Assembly (NCBI GenBank): GCA_965230755.1
Contig: CBDDLT010000027.1
Coordinates: 1 to 25,920 of the forward strand
DNA: 25,920 bases
Source of the DNA: DATFJT01 sp965230755
GTDB lineage: Bacteria; Bacteroidota; Bacteroidia; Chitinophagales; Saprospiraceae
Direction: 5' to 3'
The position numbers and the translations under genes were made by a program. Positions 6,703-15,285 of this stretch are shown one piece after another. Position 1 is the first letter of the stretch. The number at the start of each line of letters is the position of its first letter. Below the pieces are notes generated by a model, which worked only from the letters and a program-made list of their open reading frames with translations, did no database searches and was not told the origin of the DNA.

Positions 6703-7816
6703 GCTCTTTTAATACATCAAATCCCCCGTCTTTCAAATGCTTATGCTTTCTGAACAATTCGAGGTCGGCAAGAACCATTTCCTCACAGATATCATCAAAT
6801 GTATATTCAGGACTCCAATCTAATATGTTCTTTGCTTTAGAGGCATCTCCCAATAATTGATCTACTTCAGTCGGCCTAAAATACCTGGGATCAATTTTCA
6901 TTACTATTTGTCCAGGTTTTAAGGCATACTGAGGATGAATGGACTCGACAATTCTAGCTTCTTCATTAATCCCTGATCCCGAAAATTCCAATGAAATTCC
7001 CAATTTTGAAAAACTGGTTATTAGAAAGTCTTTAACGGAATATTGTTTTCCAGTAGCTAATACAAAATCTCCGGGTTCAGTGTGTTGAACCATTTTCCAC
7101 ATTCCACGGACATAGTCTTTAGCATGCCCCCAATCTCTCTTGGCTTCTACATTTCCCAAGTATACTGTTTCTTGTAGCCCCAGTGCAATTTTTGCTACAG
7201 CCCTACTTATTTTTCTTGTAACAAAGGTCTCGCCTCGGTATGGACTTTCATGGTTGAAAAGAATTCCATTACTGGCGTGAATACCATAGCTTTCTCGGTA
7301 GTTTACTGTTATCCAATATGAATACAACTTAGAAACGGCATATGGAGACCGAGGGTAGAAGCCCGTTTCTTCATTTTGTGGTATCTCCCTTACTTTACCA
7401 TATAGCTCTGAGGTAGAAGCCTGATAGAACCTGGTTTTGTTTTCAAGTCCAAGTATCCTAATGGCCTCTAAAATTCTTAATGTACCAATACCGTTAACAT
7501 CAGCACTATATTCAGGCATTTCAAAGGATACTCTAACATGAGACATAGCGCCAAGATTGTATATCTCATCAGGCTGAACTTCTTGAATGATTCGAATAAT
7601 GTTTGTACTATCGGATAGATCACCATAGTGCAAAAAGAAATTCGGCTGATCTTCGTGAGGATCCTGATATAAATGATCAATCCTTTCAGTATTAAAAAGA
7701 GAACTCCTTCTTTTTATACCATGAACTTCATATCCCTTCTCAAGCAATAGTTCAGCAAGATACTTGCCGTCCTGACCTGTTATTCCCGTTATAAGTGCTA
7801 CTTTAGTTCCACTCAT
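6695..7816 (-). CDS. gmd: GDP-mannose 4,6-dehydratase
   Basis: A 373-residue GDP-mannose 4,6-dehydratase, the first committed step to GDP-L-fucose and other GDP-6-deoxyhexoses. The NADP loop GITGQDGKYLAELL is at 11-24. Thr135 and Glu137 of QASTSELYG with Tyr159 and Lys163 of YAVSK correspond to the known catalytic set. GNVEAKRDWGHAKDYVRGMW at 221-240 is the family hallmark. The gene starts at an ATG 56 bp after the glycosyltransferase stop and overlaps fcl by 8 bp. Gmd and Fcl together make the pathway complete from GDP-mannose, but no mannose-1-phosphate guanylyltransferase is seen here. Confidence 0.97.
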   Translation of the reverse strand: MSGTKVALITGITGQDGKYLAELLLEKGYEVHGIKRRSSLFNTERIDHLYQDPHEDQPNFFLHYGDLSDSTNIIRIIQEVQPDEIYNLGAMSHVRVSFEMPEYSADVNGIGTLRILEAIRILGLENKTRFYQASTSELYGKVREIPQNEETGFYPRSPYAVSKLYSYWITVNYRESYGIHASNGILFNHESPYRGETFVTRKISRAVAKIALGLQETVYLGNVEAKRDWGHAKDYVRGMWKMVQHTEPGDFVLATGKQYSVKDFLITSFSKLGISLEFSGSGINEEARIVESIHPQYALKPGQIVMKIDPRYFRPTEVDQLLGDASKAKNILDWSPEYTFDDICEEMVLADLELFRKHKHLKDGGFDVLKEHE

Positions 7817-7872
7817 AGCTAAGAGATTTTAATTCATAAAGCGATGTTAGCTTGGTACTAATATCTTTCATA

Positions 7873-9033
7873 TTAAGAAGGGATAAGCTTTTTAATAATT
7901 TGCATAAACTCCAGACCAAATTTTTTGATATTTCCGGAATAGTTAAAATTTGGTCTATTGATTTCTTTGTTTTTGACTTTTAACATAGCTTGAACAAGAT
8001 CACTTACACTTTCGGCATTAAAAAATAAAGCAAGATCGTTCATTTGTTCCCTATGTACCGCTATATCAGAAGCAATTATAATCTGATTCAGGGCCTTAGC
8101 ATCTTCTACTGAAGTACTCCATCCTTCGAATAAAGAGGGTTGGATTACTGCCATAGCATTGTTCATGAGGTGAAGTTGGTCTTTTCGAGTTACAAATCCC
8201 AGAAATTTGACCGATTTCGTCAAACCATTTTCATAGACAAAATTCTTCAGCGCATCGGTGTAGTTAGGATTGCGATGGTCGAATTCTTTACCAGTAAATA
8301 CCAATTGACAATTTTCTCCACAATCCATGGAGATTTGCTGCCATGCTTTTAAAACCGTAAGGTGGTTTTTGTGTTGCCAAAATTGATTGGAGCATATGAA
8401 GTAGTCTTGCTTTAAATCATATTTTTCCAAAAGTTTGGAAACCTCTATTGTCTCTAAGGGAGGATGTTGTACGGCAAAATTGAGTACATATTTTTTTGTT
8501 TTCGAATGCGGAAAGAACTTCTCAAAATCTCCAAGTGCATTATCACTGCTGAATATGATATGTTCTGCTTTTTTAGCAATAAGGGCGTTGTGATTTTTCC
8601 TATTTCGCAATTCTACTTTAGAAAAGAAGTCAGGATAATATTCCTCCTGAAAATCAGGTATCCAAAAAACCTGTTTTTGAACCCTTCGAAAATAGTCGCC
8701 TATCTCTCCTTTAAAAAGTACATCTACTTTTTCTTTAAAAGCTTTGATTTTTACGACATGCTCTCCAAAAATCATTTGAGAAAAATAGTTCAATGTATGA
8801 CTTCCCAAAATCTTCGGCAGAATACGTTCAGATGGTATTAAGTCCATATAAGGGTATTTGATGGCAGAAATGTGTTTGGCACTTTCTTCTTTGTCAAGTA
8901 TCACTTTAAGATGTGGTTTTTGATCATCAGGTAGAGTTTTTAAGGCATGGATAAGGTTCATAATATAATAAGATCCGCCAATCCATTTCTCGTTATAACC
9001 AAAAGTGAGTCCTATTATAATCCTTTCAGCCAT
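7873..9033 (-). CDS. GT4-family glycosyltransferase
   Basis: The only recognisable glycosyltransferase in the window. From the ATG at 9033 it has 386 residues and a two-Rossmann GT-B layout. The N-terminal glycine loop is EKWIGGSYYIMNLIHAL. The donor-side domain has FICSNQFWQHKNHLTVLKAW, VFTGKEFDHRN, FLGFVTRKDQLHLMNNAMAVIQPSLFEGWSTSVEDAKAL and an ASDIAVHREQ segment. SLFEGWST-x-VEDAKAL is the nucleotide-sugar site, with Asp in place of the second Glu of the usual E-x7-E, a variant seen in one GT4 branch. The frame stays open for 28 more codons, but that would overlap the preceding SDR deeply, so I took MAERIIIGLTFG as the start (19 bp overlap). Donor and acceptor cannot be told from sequence. 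It is a cytoplasmic or membrane-face enzyme adding one sugar of the repeat unit. Confidence 0.88.
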   Translation of the reverse strand: MAERIIIGLTFGYNEKWIGGSYYIMNLIHALKTLPDDQKPHLKVILDKEESAKHISAIKYPYMDLIPSERILPKILGSHTLNYFSQMIFGEHVVKIKAFKEKVDVLFKGEIGDYFRRVQKQVFWIPDFQEEYYPDFFSKVELRNRKNHNALIAKKAEHIIFSSDNALGDFEKFFPHSKTKKYVLNFAVQHPPLETIEVSKLLEKYDLKQDYFICSNQFWQHKNHLTVLKAWQQISMDCGENCQLVFTGKEFDHRNPNYTDALKNFVYENGLTKSVKFLGFVTRKDQLHLMNNAMAVIQPSLFEGWSTSVEDAKALNQIIIASDIAVHREQMNDLALFFNAESVSDLVQAMLKVKNKEINRPNFNYSGNIKKFGLEFMQIIKKLIPS

Positions 9034-9917
9034 TCGACATAAGATGTAAGCCCTTGCTCCAGTGATATCTCCTGCTGGTATCCTAGGCTCTTTAATTTCG
9101 ATATATCTGCAACCCAATTATTAGGGTCCCCTTTGCGAACTTCGTTTGAAAATTGAATTCGAATTTTAGGATCAAAAAACTTAAAGAATGTATTTGCCGC
9201 GTATTCTATCGTGATTTCTTTTCCATTGGCAACATTGAGAGATTCACCGTTGAACTCCAGTCTTTCCAGACATTTCTGTACAATTTGCATAATATCATGT
9301 ACATGAATAAAATCTCTAGATTCTTTTCCAGTGCCAAATAGTTTGACATGATCGTTGGCCTGTTGTTTTCTGAAAAGATCCCAAAATAGCTGTTTATGAA
9401 GCCCATTTCCATAAGCGGAAAATATTCTCAAATTGGCGGTTCGAATATTGTAAATATGAGAAAACTCCTTACAAATAATCTCGCTTTGACGTTTGTGATA
9501 GCCATATGGAGAAATTGGCGCAATAGGATGGTCTTCCGAAATGGGTAATTCTACAGGATTGCCATAGACTGCTGCACTGGATATGTTGAGGAATTTACAC
9601 TCATGATTGTATGTTCGAATGGCATTGATTAGATTGAATACATTAACAGTATTCAATGTAAAATCATTCATTGGATTTTGGATAGAGTCTGAAACGATTG
9701 CTGCTCCAGAAAAATTGATACAATAGTCGAATTGTACGGTTCTAAAAATGCTCGAATAGTCACTATTTTCTTTCTCCACCAGATGGTAGTTTTTTGCACC
9801 ATTGTCCTGGATGACATCGCAGCCATGAATTTCCATATCTGATTTACTCCTAAACCAATTCAAACTATTCGACCCCAGAAAGCCCTTAGAACCTATAATT
9901 AGTACTTTCTTCGACAT
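9015..9917 (-). CDS. NAD-dependent epimerase/dehydratase (extended SDR)
   Basis: About 300 residues with a GSKGFLGS nucleotide loop close to the N-terminus, SSAAVYG, and the Y-GYH-K catalytic pair. RDFIHVHDIMQIV is typical of sugar-nucleotide SDRs. The substrate is not evident; it sits between a sulfotransferase and a GT4 gene. Two starts are possible: an ATG at 9941 inside the end of the sulfotransferase gene, and an ATG at 9917 one base after that gene's stop. I prefer 9917 because MSKKVLIIGSKGFLG is the usual distance to the glycine loop. The 19-bp overlap with the glycosyltransferase suggests coupled expression. Confidence 0.83.
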   Translation of the reverse strand: MSKKVLIIGSKGFLGSNSLNWFRSKSDMEIHGCDVIQDNGAKNYHLVEKENSDYSSIFRTVQFDYCINFSGAAIVSDSIQNPMNDFTLNTVNVFNLINAIRTYNHECKFLNISSAAVYGNPVELPISEDHPIAPISPYGYHKRQSEIICKEFSHIYNIRTANLRIFSAYGNGLHKQLFWDLFRKQQANDHVKLFGTGKESRDFIHVHDIMQIVQKCLERLEFNGESLNVANGKEITIEYAANTFFKFFDPKIRIQFSNEVRKGDPNNWVADISKLKSLGYQQEISLEQGLTSYVEWLKGL

Positions 9918-9918
9918 G

Positions 9919-10755
9919 CTACCAGTTGTCGTCTTTTTCATAACCCAGTTTCACCAAAATACCTGGGTACTTTTTTTTAAAATAGTCTTTGTGCATCTCT
10001 TTGAAGTAATTCTTCCAATCACCTGCCAGACCCTTCCTAAAGTGACTTTTGGCATCACTATCACCTCTTGTCCGCCCACCTGATAGTCTTTTAAAGCTAT
10101 TGTCATATTGGGTATTGAGAAGCATGGATATGCTGGGCTTAAAATTAGTCCCAAACAATGCAGGGAGCCTTTGTGATAATAGGTATTGAATGCTTCTTTT
10201 CAATGAGAGATCACTCCCTTGATGCAGAAGATTGAGAAACTTAAAGATATTGATCCAGTACTCATAAGGATGTCGAATAAAATCTTCGAATTTCAACTCC
10301 ATAATTCTATCGTCATCGTAATCCCAATGTTGAATAGAATTGATCAACTCACAATTATATCCATCAATTTTTAGCTTTTCCGTAAATTCAAAACTGTACA
10401 ATAAACCTTCATCTAATGGCATATCCTGAAGTTTTTCACGATGCCCGATTAACTCTGGCCAATACTTTGTCCCATGAGAGTTTTTATGTGAGAAATATGC
10501 AGAAACCAATATATCCCTGGGGTCTCGAATGACATGAAAGGCTTTGAAGTCTCCTATCTCTTCTAAGTAACTGTATTTGGCATTGGTGAGAGAGCAAAAG
10601 TCGATGGCATCTAATGACTTGTTGAGATCAAAACCAAAATCTTTGGCGGAGTGGTAATGTTGATGTCGCAAATTAATTCGTCCACATAACTGATAAAGGT
10701 ACTTGATTACCCAAGTAGTCCCACATTTGTGATGTCCAAGGAAGAAGTATTTCAA
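9919..10755 (-). CDS. PAPS-dependent sulfotransferase, first downstream copy
   Basis: A sulfotransferase-fold protein of 278 residues. The 5'-phosphosulfate loop is LGHHKCGTTW at 6-15, and the 3'-phosphate motif is HVIRDPRDILVSAYFSH near residue 95. The C-terminal FRKGLAGDWKNYF matches the R-K-G-x-x-G-D-W-K-N loop of cytosolic-type sulfotransferases. It should transfer sulfate from PAPS to a hydroxyl or amine of the glycan or its lipid-linked precursor. It begins with TTG (10755), the TTGA overlapping the stop of the preceding sulfotransferase, a classic coupled junction. The two sulfotransferases are clearly different in sequence, so they probably modify different positions (inference). Confidence 0.87.
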   Translation of the reverse strand: MKYFFLGHHKCGTTWVIKYLYQLCGRINLRHQHYHSAKDFGFDLNKSLDAIDFCSLTNAKYSYLEEIGDFKAFHVIRDPRDILVSAYFSHKNSHGTKYWPELIGHREKLQDMPLDEGLLYSFEFTEKLKIDGYNCELINSIQHWDYDDDRIMELKFEDFIRHPYEYWINIFKFLNLLHQGSDLSLKRSIQYLLSQRLPALFGTNFKPSISMLLNTQYDNSFKRLSGGRTRGDSDAKSHFRKGLAGDWKNYFKEMHKDYFKKKYPGILVKLGYEKDDNW

Positions 10756-11552
10756 TTCTGGTCAGATTTAGTCAATTCGTAACCGGCAAGCCTTAAGGCA
10801 TCTTTAGAGTAGGATTCAAAATCAGAGATGACTCCTTCAGGGACTTCATTTTTATAATCTCCTATCTGTCCCTTTCTAAAAAAATAACTCCCCTTTTTAA
10901 AGTTCTTATCGTTCTTTCGTTTTTGCCAATTTGGATCTCGTTCTTCATGTGATCTTAATTGGTCAAACCTGGTCATTTTGCCTACGTATTGAAGCCTTTC
11001 TACACCAAGGTCACTCATTCCAATAAATTCAGCAATCTTCTTCAAGGTATCCAGGTTGTTCCTTAACAGATCTTCATACTTGATATAGAGAATTTCGGCG
11101 TTAAAAGGATTGTCGAACCATGCCTTAATATGCTCTTGCCATGAGCTGGGAAATTTCTTATAATCAGCGGAAAAGAAATTTTCTATATTGACCTTTTGGT
11201 TCATGTTGTATTTCATTCGAAAATAGGAATACATGGCATCCCTTCCATCCCGAAGAATATAGATCACCTTCTTAAATCTCTCGTTAGGAAGCGAGTGAGT
11301 CTTAAAAAAGCATCTACTGTTAAGCCTTAAATAATGACTATTGGAATGCCGGTCAGGGACGATGGCATTAACCAAAACTTTACTTGAAGTTTCATTTAAG
11401 TGGTAGACCATATGGGCAATAATATATTGCATCCAGGTATTCCCTGACTTGGGATAGCCAACGATAAATACATCTTCGTCCCTTGTCGAATCGATGGGTG
11501 TAATTCCGTGAAATCGGACTTCTTTCTTAGATTTCTTTAGGAAGCCAAACAT
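10752..11552 (-). CDS. PAPS-dependent sulfotransferase, second copy
   Basis: 266 residues with both PAPS-binding motifs: VGYPKSGNTW at 31-40 (5'-phosphosulfate loop) and YILRDGRDAMYSYFR (3'-phosphate site). The C-terminal FRKGQIGDYKNEVPEG is the third family signature. The general base position is not certain without alignment. It starts at an ATG 61 bp after the dehydrogenase gene. With ATP-sulfurylase genes in the same locus, the likely job is sulfating the exported polysaccharide. A role on a small lipid or phenol cannot be excluded from sequence. Confidence 0.88.
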   Translation of the reverse strand: MFGFLKKSKKEVRFHGITPIDSTRDEDVFIVGYPKSGNTWMQYIIAHMVYHLNETSSKVLVNAIVPDRHSNSHYLRLNSRCFFKTHSLPNERFKKVIYILRDGRDAMYSYFRMKYNMNQKVNIENFFSADYKKFPSSWQEHIKAWFDNPFNAEILYIKYEDLLRNNLDTLKKIAEFIGMSDLGVERLQYVGKMTRFDQLRSHEERDPNWQKRKNDKNFKKGSYFFRKGQIGDYKNEVPEGVISDFESYSKDALRLAGYELTKSDQN

Positions 11553-11613
11553 GAGCAGTTACTAATACAGTAGTATAAAAGTCTTTGATTACTTAATTAC
11601 TGTTCGGATGCGC

Positions 11614-12903
11614 TTAGAGTCTCCAAAGTTTCAATTGCGGAGATTCGAAATTGTAAATTCCCTTTAAGTCGAATAGAATTGGATCATCCTTCATCAAATG
11701 AATGAAATCATCCACTTCAAGAGACTTATATTCCTGATGCGCTACCGCGACGATTATGGCATCATAGGGCCCTTTTGGATCTTGGATAAGATCAATGCCG
11801 TATTCATGATTGACCTCATCAGGTTTAGCCCATGGGTCTTCCACATCAACATCTATGTAATAACTTTCCAATTCTTTAATAACGTCCGTAACCTTGGTGT
11901 TACGAATGTCCGTTACATTTTCTTTAAAAGTCAGGCCTTTGATCAGAACTTTACAATCGCCCGGATTTTTTCCGGATTTAATGATGAATTGAACCAGACG
12001 TTTAGCCAAGTACTCGGGAATGGCTTCGTTTGTTTTTCTGCCGCTGAGAATCATAGAAGGCAGGTAACCCATTTTTTGAGCCTTATAGGTGAGATAATAT
12101 GGATCCACTCCAATACAATGTCCTCCGACAAGACCTGGGAAAAAATTAAGGAAATTCCACTTACTGCCCGCTGCTTCCAATACTTCTTTAGTGTCAATAT
12201 TCATCTTATCGAATATCATTGCGAGCTCATTCATCAAGGCGATATTGATATCGCGTTGGGTGTTTTCAATAACCTTAGCCGCTTCGGCTACTTTAATCGA
12301 TGAAGCTTTATATACTCCTGCTTCTAAGATTTGGTCATAGACATCACTTACAAGATCTGTTACTTCAGCGCTGTTGCCGGCAACAACCTTAGTGATTTTG
12401 GTAAGTGTATGTTTTTTATCTCCAGGATTAATACGCTCAGGAGAATAAGCTACCTCAAAGTCTTTGAACCCTTTTAAACCGGAATGCTTTTCCAATATGG
12501 GTAGACAATCTTCTTCTGTACATCCGGGATAGACCGTACTTTCATACACTACGACATCTCCTTTTTTCAAAACCTTACCAATACTTTCCGATGCACCAAG
12601 CAAGGGTCTTAGATTTGGCACCTTATACTGATCAATATCTGTGGGAACACCGATAATATGGAAATGAGCATCTTTGAGATCTTCATAATTCGAAGTGAAT
12701 ACAATGTCACAGCCTTCAAAAGCGGATGATTCGAGCTCGTTAGAGGGATCAACACTATTGCGCATCATTTCGATTCGTTCCTCATTAATGTCAAATCCAA
12801 TTACTGAAAAATGTCTGGCAAACTCTAAGGCTAGTGGAAGTCCCACATAGCCCAGACCCGTTACAGAAAGTTTTTTCTTTTTACTTAATAAGTCTTGAAG
12901 CAT
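11614..12903 (-). CDS. tviB: UDP-N-acetylhexosamine 6-dehydrogenase (TviB/WbpA/WbpO type)
   Basis: A 429-residue nucleotide-sugar dehydrogenase that oxidises C6 of a UDP-HexNAc to the uronic acid in two NAD-dependent steps. The NAD loop is GLGYVGLPL at 16-24, VYESTVYPGCTEE lies at 119-131, and the catalytic cysteine is Cys263 in GLVGGHCIGVDPYYL. GVPTDIDQYKVPNLRPLLGASESIGKVLKKGD is close to the Vi-polysaccharide TviB / WbpO branch rather than to UDP-glucose dehydrogenases. The product would be UDP-GlcNAcA (or UDP-GalNAcA), the entry substrate for the WbpB-WbpE-WbpD steps also found here. It has an ATG start. The 278-bp gap upstream suggests a possible separate promoter, though I see no convincing consensus. 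Confidence 0.9.
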   Translation of the reverse strand: MLQDLLSKKKKLSVTGLGYVGLPLALEFARHFSVIGFDINEERIEMMRNSVDPSNELESSAFEGCDIVFTSNYEDLKDAHFHIIGVPTDIDQYKVPNLRPLLGASESIGKVLKKGDVVVYESTVYPGCTEEDCLPILEKHSGLKGFKDFEVAYSPERINPGDKKHTLTKITKVVAGNSAEVTDLVSDVYDQILEAGVYKASSIKVAEAAKVIENTQRDINIALMNELAMIFDKMNIDTKEVLEAAGSKWNFLNFFPGLVGGHCIGVDPYYLTYKAQKMGYLPSMILSGRKTNEAIPEYLAKRLVQFIIKSGKNPGDCKVLIKGLTFKENVTDIRNTKVTDVIKELESYYIDVDVEDPWAKPDEVNHEYGIDLIQDPKGPYDAIIVAVAHQEYKSLEVDDFIHLMKDDPILFDLKGIYNFESPQLKLWRL

Positions 12904-13140
12904 ATTTAGTTGTTAATTATAATTCTATTTTTTTAGGAGTAAAGAGATCTATTCTGCCCGTTGTGATTTTCAAATAAGACATTTCAATTGACCAATTTTG
13001 CTCTTCTCCGATTTTATCCCAAACAATCCAAAGGATCAGGAAATACCTACACTCTTATAAAGATCCATTTGAGAAAAGTTCTATTCTTTAGGGTTAATTG
13101 TGGATTAGCATCACACAATGTATGATTCGCAAAATAAAAT
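12904..13140. other. Noncoding gap upstream of the UDP-HexNAc dehydrogenase
   Basis: AT-rich, no ORF of note in either strand, and no four-helix-bundle remnant when read in all minus-strand frames. I looked for the Bacteroidota promoter pattern (TTTG, about 20 bases, TAnnTTTG) on the minus strand and found no clean match, nor a Shine-Dalgarno motif before 12903. With the repeat array at 13141-13200 it forms one of the largest gaps in the operon. Confidence 0.5.
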
Positions 13141-13200
13141 CACTAACCACCGATCACTAACCACCGATCACTAACCACCGATCACTGATCACTAACACTA
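13141..13200. repeat. 14-bp tandem repeat (CACTAACCACCGAT), three perfect copies plus degenerate ones
   Basis: Perfect copies lie at 13141-13154, 13155-13168 and 13169-13182. They are followed by a shortened unit (CACTGAT, 13183-13189) and CACTAACAC. The rfbB stop codon (13182-13184) and the codons for its last five residues (SVSDQ) lie within the array. The minus-strand unit, GTGGTTAGTGAT, also occurs at the cysD side of the second four-helix-bundle cassette. There is no four-helix-bundle gene at this site. Confidence 0.9.
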
Positions 13201-14240
13201 TACATTTTTTCATAGTACTGCTGATATGCACCACTGGTTACATTCTTCAGCCACGATTCATTAGCCAAGTACCAATCAATGGTCTTGGATATTCCCTCTT
13301 CGAATTGAAGAGATGGTTTCCATCCCAATTCCCTTTCTATTTTAGCTGCATCTATCGCGTACCGCCAATCATGTCCTGCCCTGTCTTTAACATAAGTGAT
13401 CAACTTCTCAGAGCTTCCCGTTTCTCTACCCAATTTTTCATCCATTTTCTTACAGAGAACTCTAATTAGATCTATATTGCTCCACTCATTATGGCCACCT
13501 ATATTATAGGTCTCGCCATTTTTGCCATGATGGAAAACAGTATCAATAGCGCGTGCATGATCTACTACATACAGCCAATCTCGAACATTCAGTCCTTTGC
13601 CATATACCGGTAGTGCTTTGTTGTGAAGAATATTATTGATGAACAGTGGAATCAATTTTTCAGGGAATTGATTAGGTCCGTAATTATTAGAACAGTTAGA
13701 AATAACTGTTTTCAATCCAAAGGTGTCATTCCATGATCTTACCAGATGATCGGAGCTGGCCTTTGATGCGGAATATGGACTATGTGGATCATATGGAGTC
13801 GTTTCCGTGAACATTCCATCTTCTCCAAGCGCACCGTACACTTCATCGGTAGAAACATGATAAAAAAGATGATTATCAAGGTTTTCTTTCCAATTTTCCT
13901 TGGCCACTTGTAGCAAAGTAGCCGTACCCATCACATTGGTTTTAATAAAGACCAAAGGATCAGTTATTGAGCGATCAACATGAGATTCTGCAGCAAGATG
14001 AATGACATCAGTAATTTGATGTTTTTGAAATAATTCTCTTACCGCTTCTAAGTCAGCAATATCTATTCTCTCGAAAAAATAATTCGGTTTTTCTTCGACA
14101 TCACTGAGGTTTTCCAGGTTACCGGCATAAGTCAATTTGTCCAGGTTAATGATATTGTAGTCCGGATATTCCTCGACAAAGAGTCTAACGACATGCGAAC
14201 CGATGAATCCTGCTCCTCCCGTGATTAAGATGTTCTTCAT
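13182..14240 (-). CDS. rfbB: dTDP-glucose 4,6-dehydratase
   Basis: RmlB converts dTDP-glucose to dTDP-4-keto-6-deoxyglucose. From the ATG at 14240 it has 352 residues; an in-frame GTG lies two codons upstream but gives a less usual start. The NAD loop is TGGAGFIGSH at 7-16. Thr131-Asp132-Glu133 of STDEVYG, with Tyr156 and Lys160 of YSASK, are the complete catalytic set. NCSNNYGPNQFPEKLIPLFI and GKGLNVRDWLYVVDHARAI are family hallmarks. It pairs with rfbA at 15969. The natural C-terminus appears to be YYEKMY; the SVSDQ tail and stop come from the 14-bp repeats. No rmlC or rmlD is in the window, so the final dTDP sugar is open. Confidence 0.96.
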   Translation of the reverse strand: MKNILITGGAGFIGSHVVRLFVEEYPDYNIINLDKLTYAGNLENLSDVEEKPNYFFERIDIADLEAVRELFQKHQITDVIHLAAESHVDRSITDPLVFIKTNVMGTATLLQVAKENWKENLDNHLFYHVSTDEVYGALGEDGMFTETTPYDPHSPYSASKASSDHLVRSWNDTFGLKTVISNCSNNYGPNQFPEKLIPLFINNILHNKALPVYGKGLNVRDWLYVVDHARAIDTVFHHGKNGETYNIGGHNEWSNIDLIRVLCKKMDEKLGRETGSSEKLITYVKDRAGHDWRYAIDAAKIERELGWKPSLQFEEGISKTIDWYLANESWLKNVTSGAYQQYYEKMYSVSDQ

Positions 14241-14350
14241 TTGCACTTTTTTATTTAAATAACTGTATGTTGACTAGTTTATTCGAAATAGACTCTGTTC
14301 GAAAGGTTTTTGAATTCGTCAAGAAACTTATTTCTTCAATTCTCTTAACA

Positions 14351-14380
14351 AATCCCTAACTCCTAATCTAAAAACTAAAG
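14351..14380. repeat. Degenerate CTAA/TTAG repeat cluster at the SDR stop codon
   Basis: Four CTAA words at 14356, 14363, 14368 and 14375, spaced 7, 5 and 7 bases, cover the stop codon of the SDR gene (14368-14370) and the codons of its last residues. On the minus strand this reads as T/G-rich TTAG units, like those flanking the four-helix-bundle genes but more decayed. It may be a repeat remnant, or simply AT-rich sequence. Confidence 0.4.
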
Positions 14381-15285
14381 GAATTTTTAAAAGCCAACAG
14401 TTCTTCTTCGATACTTGAATTAGACCATTTAACAATCCTATTAATTTTCGTAGGTATTTCGATCAGGTTGTTTTTCATTTTCGAATTTTGGTTAATACTC
14501 AGGTATTCGAGGTTTGGGTATAGAACTAAGAGTTTCTCTACAAGTTGATTAACGGAGAGATTATGCTCGACTACATTGTATACTCCCGGTTCCGGATTTT
14601 TTTGAATAATACGACGGATACTGCTGCATAACTTATCAATATGGATAAAAGCCCTGGACTGCTCTCCATCACCATTTATTAATATTCTACCACCGAAATG
14701 CGCATCAAACATGAACTTATTAACGACAGTATCATAGCGGAGAACGGGATTAAAACCATAAACATTTCCTGACCTAAGAATGTAAACATTTTTCCCATCC
14801 TTAATTTTACTCAATTGCTGCTCACCTCTGTATTTTGATCTCGCATAGAAGCTATAAGGCTGAGCCGAGTCTTCCTCATTTTTATGAGTTAAATCGTCGC
14901 CATATATAGTGGATGAACTGAGATAAATAAAGCTCTTAACACTTTTCGAATCTGCAATTAAATCAGCCAATAAACTCGTTCCCCAATGGTTGACCTGCTC
15001 GAAGTGATGAGAATCCAAGTCAGAGTCCGGCTGAGTTGTTTTAGCCGCCAGATGGACTACTACATCGACATCGTCCAAGTTTTTTTTCAATAGATGCACA
15101 TCGAGAAGATCTCCTTGAACAAAATTAATTCGACGCGAATCGAACTTGTGATGATAAAATAAGCCCATGTTCTTTCGACTTAAGTTATCATAAACGCAAA
15201 TGGTCGATTCCGGTAACTGAACGAAGAGCTCCTTGATCAAACTATAACCTATATAACCAGCACCACCTGTTACTAAAATCTTCAT
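14368..15285 (-). CDS. NAD-dependent epimerase/dehydratase (extended SDR)
   Basis: 305 residues. TGGAGYIGYSL at 6-16 is the NAD loop, followed by VHLAAKTTQPDSD, SSSTIYGDD and the catalytic Y-ARS-K pair. RSGNVYGFNP and a SRAFIHIDKL segment follow, as in sugar-nucleotide epimerases and reductases. The substrate is not identifiable. Its place between rfbB and cysH/rfbA makes a dTDP-4-keto-sugar possible, but it does not look like RmlD. The ATG shares its A with the cysH stop (TAATG), preceded by AAGGAG, one of the few clear Shine-Dalgarno motifs here. The C-terminal NSFSF is partly repeat-encoded. Confidence 0.83.
   Translation of the reverse strand: MKILVTGGAGYIGYSLIKELFVQLPESTICVYDNLSRKNMGLFYHHKFDSRRINFVQGDLLDVHLLKKNLDDVDVVVHLAAKTTQPDSDLDSHHFEQVNHWGTSLLADLIADSKSVKSFIYLSSSTIYGDDLTHKNEEDSAQPYSFYARSKYRGEQQLSKIKDGKNVYILRSGNVYGFNPVLRYDTVVNKFMFDAHFGGRILINGDGEQSRAFIHIDKLCSSIRRIIQKNPEPGVYNVVEHNLSVNQLVEKLLVLYPNLEYLSINQNSKMKNNLIEIPTKINRIVKWSNSSIEEELLAFKNSFSF

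Noticed and set aside
9034..9117. 28-residue N-terminal extension of the GT4 protein
   Set aside because: It lies within the preceding SDR gene and is not like a GT4 N-terminus; MAERIIIGLTFG is the natural start.
11698..12303. 201-residue plus-strand ORF
   Set aside because: It lies wholly antisense to the well-supported UDP-HexNAc dehydrogenase and has no recognisable motif.
12904..13140. Promoter upstream of the UDP-HexNAc dehydrogenase
   Set aside because: No clean TTTG / TAnnTTTG pair at the proper spacing; near matches are expected by chance in such AT-rich DNA.
13141..13200. CRISPR array
   Set aside because: The 14-bp units are directly joined with no spacers, and no cas genes are present.
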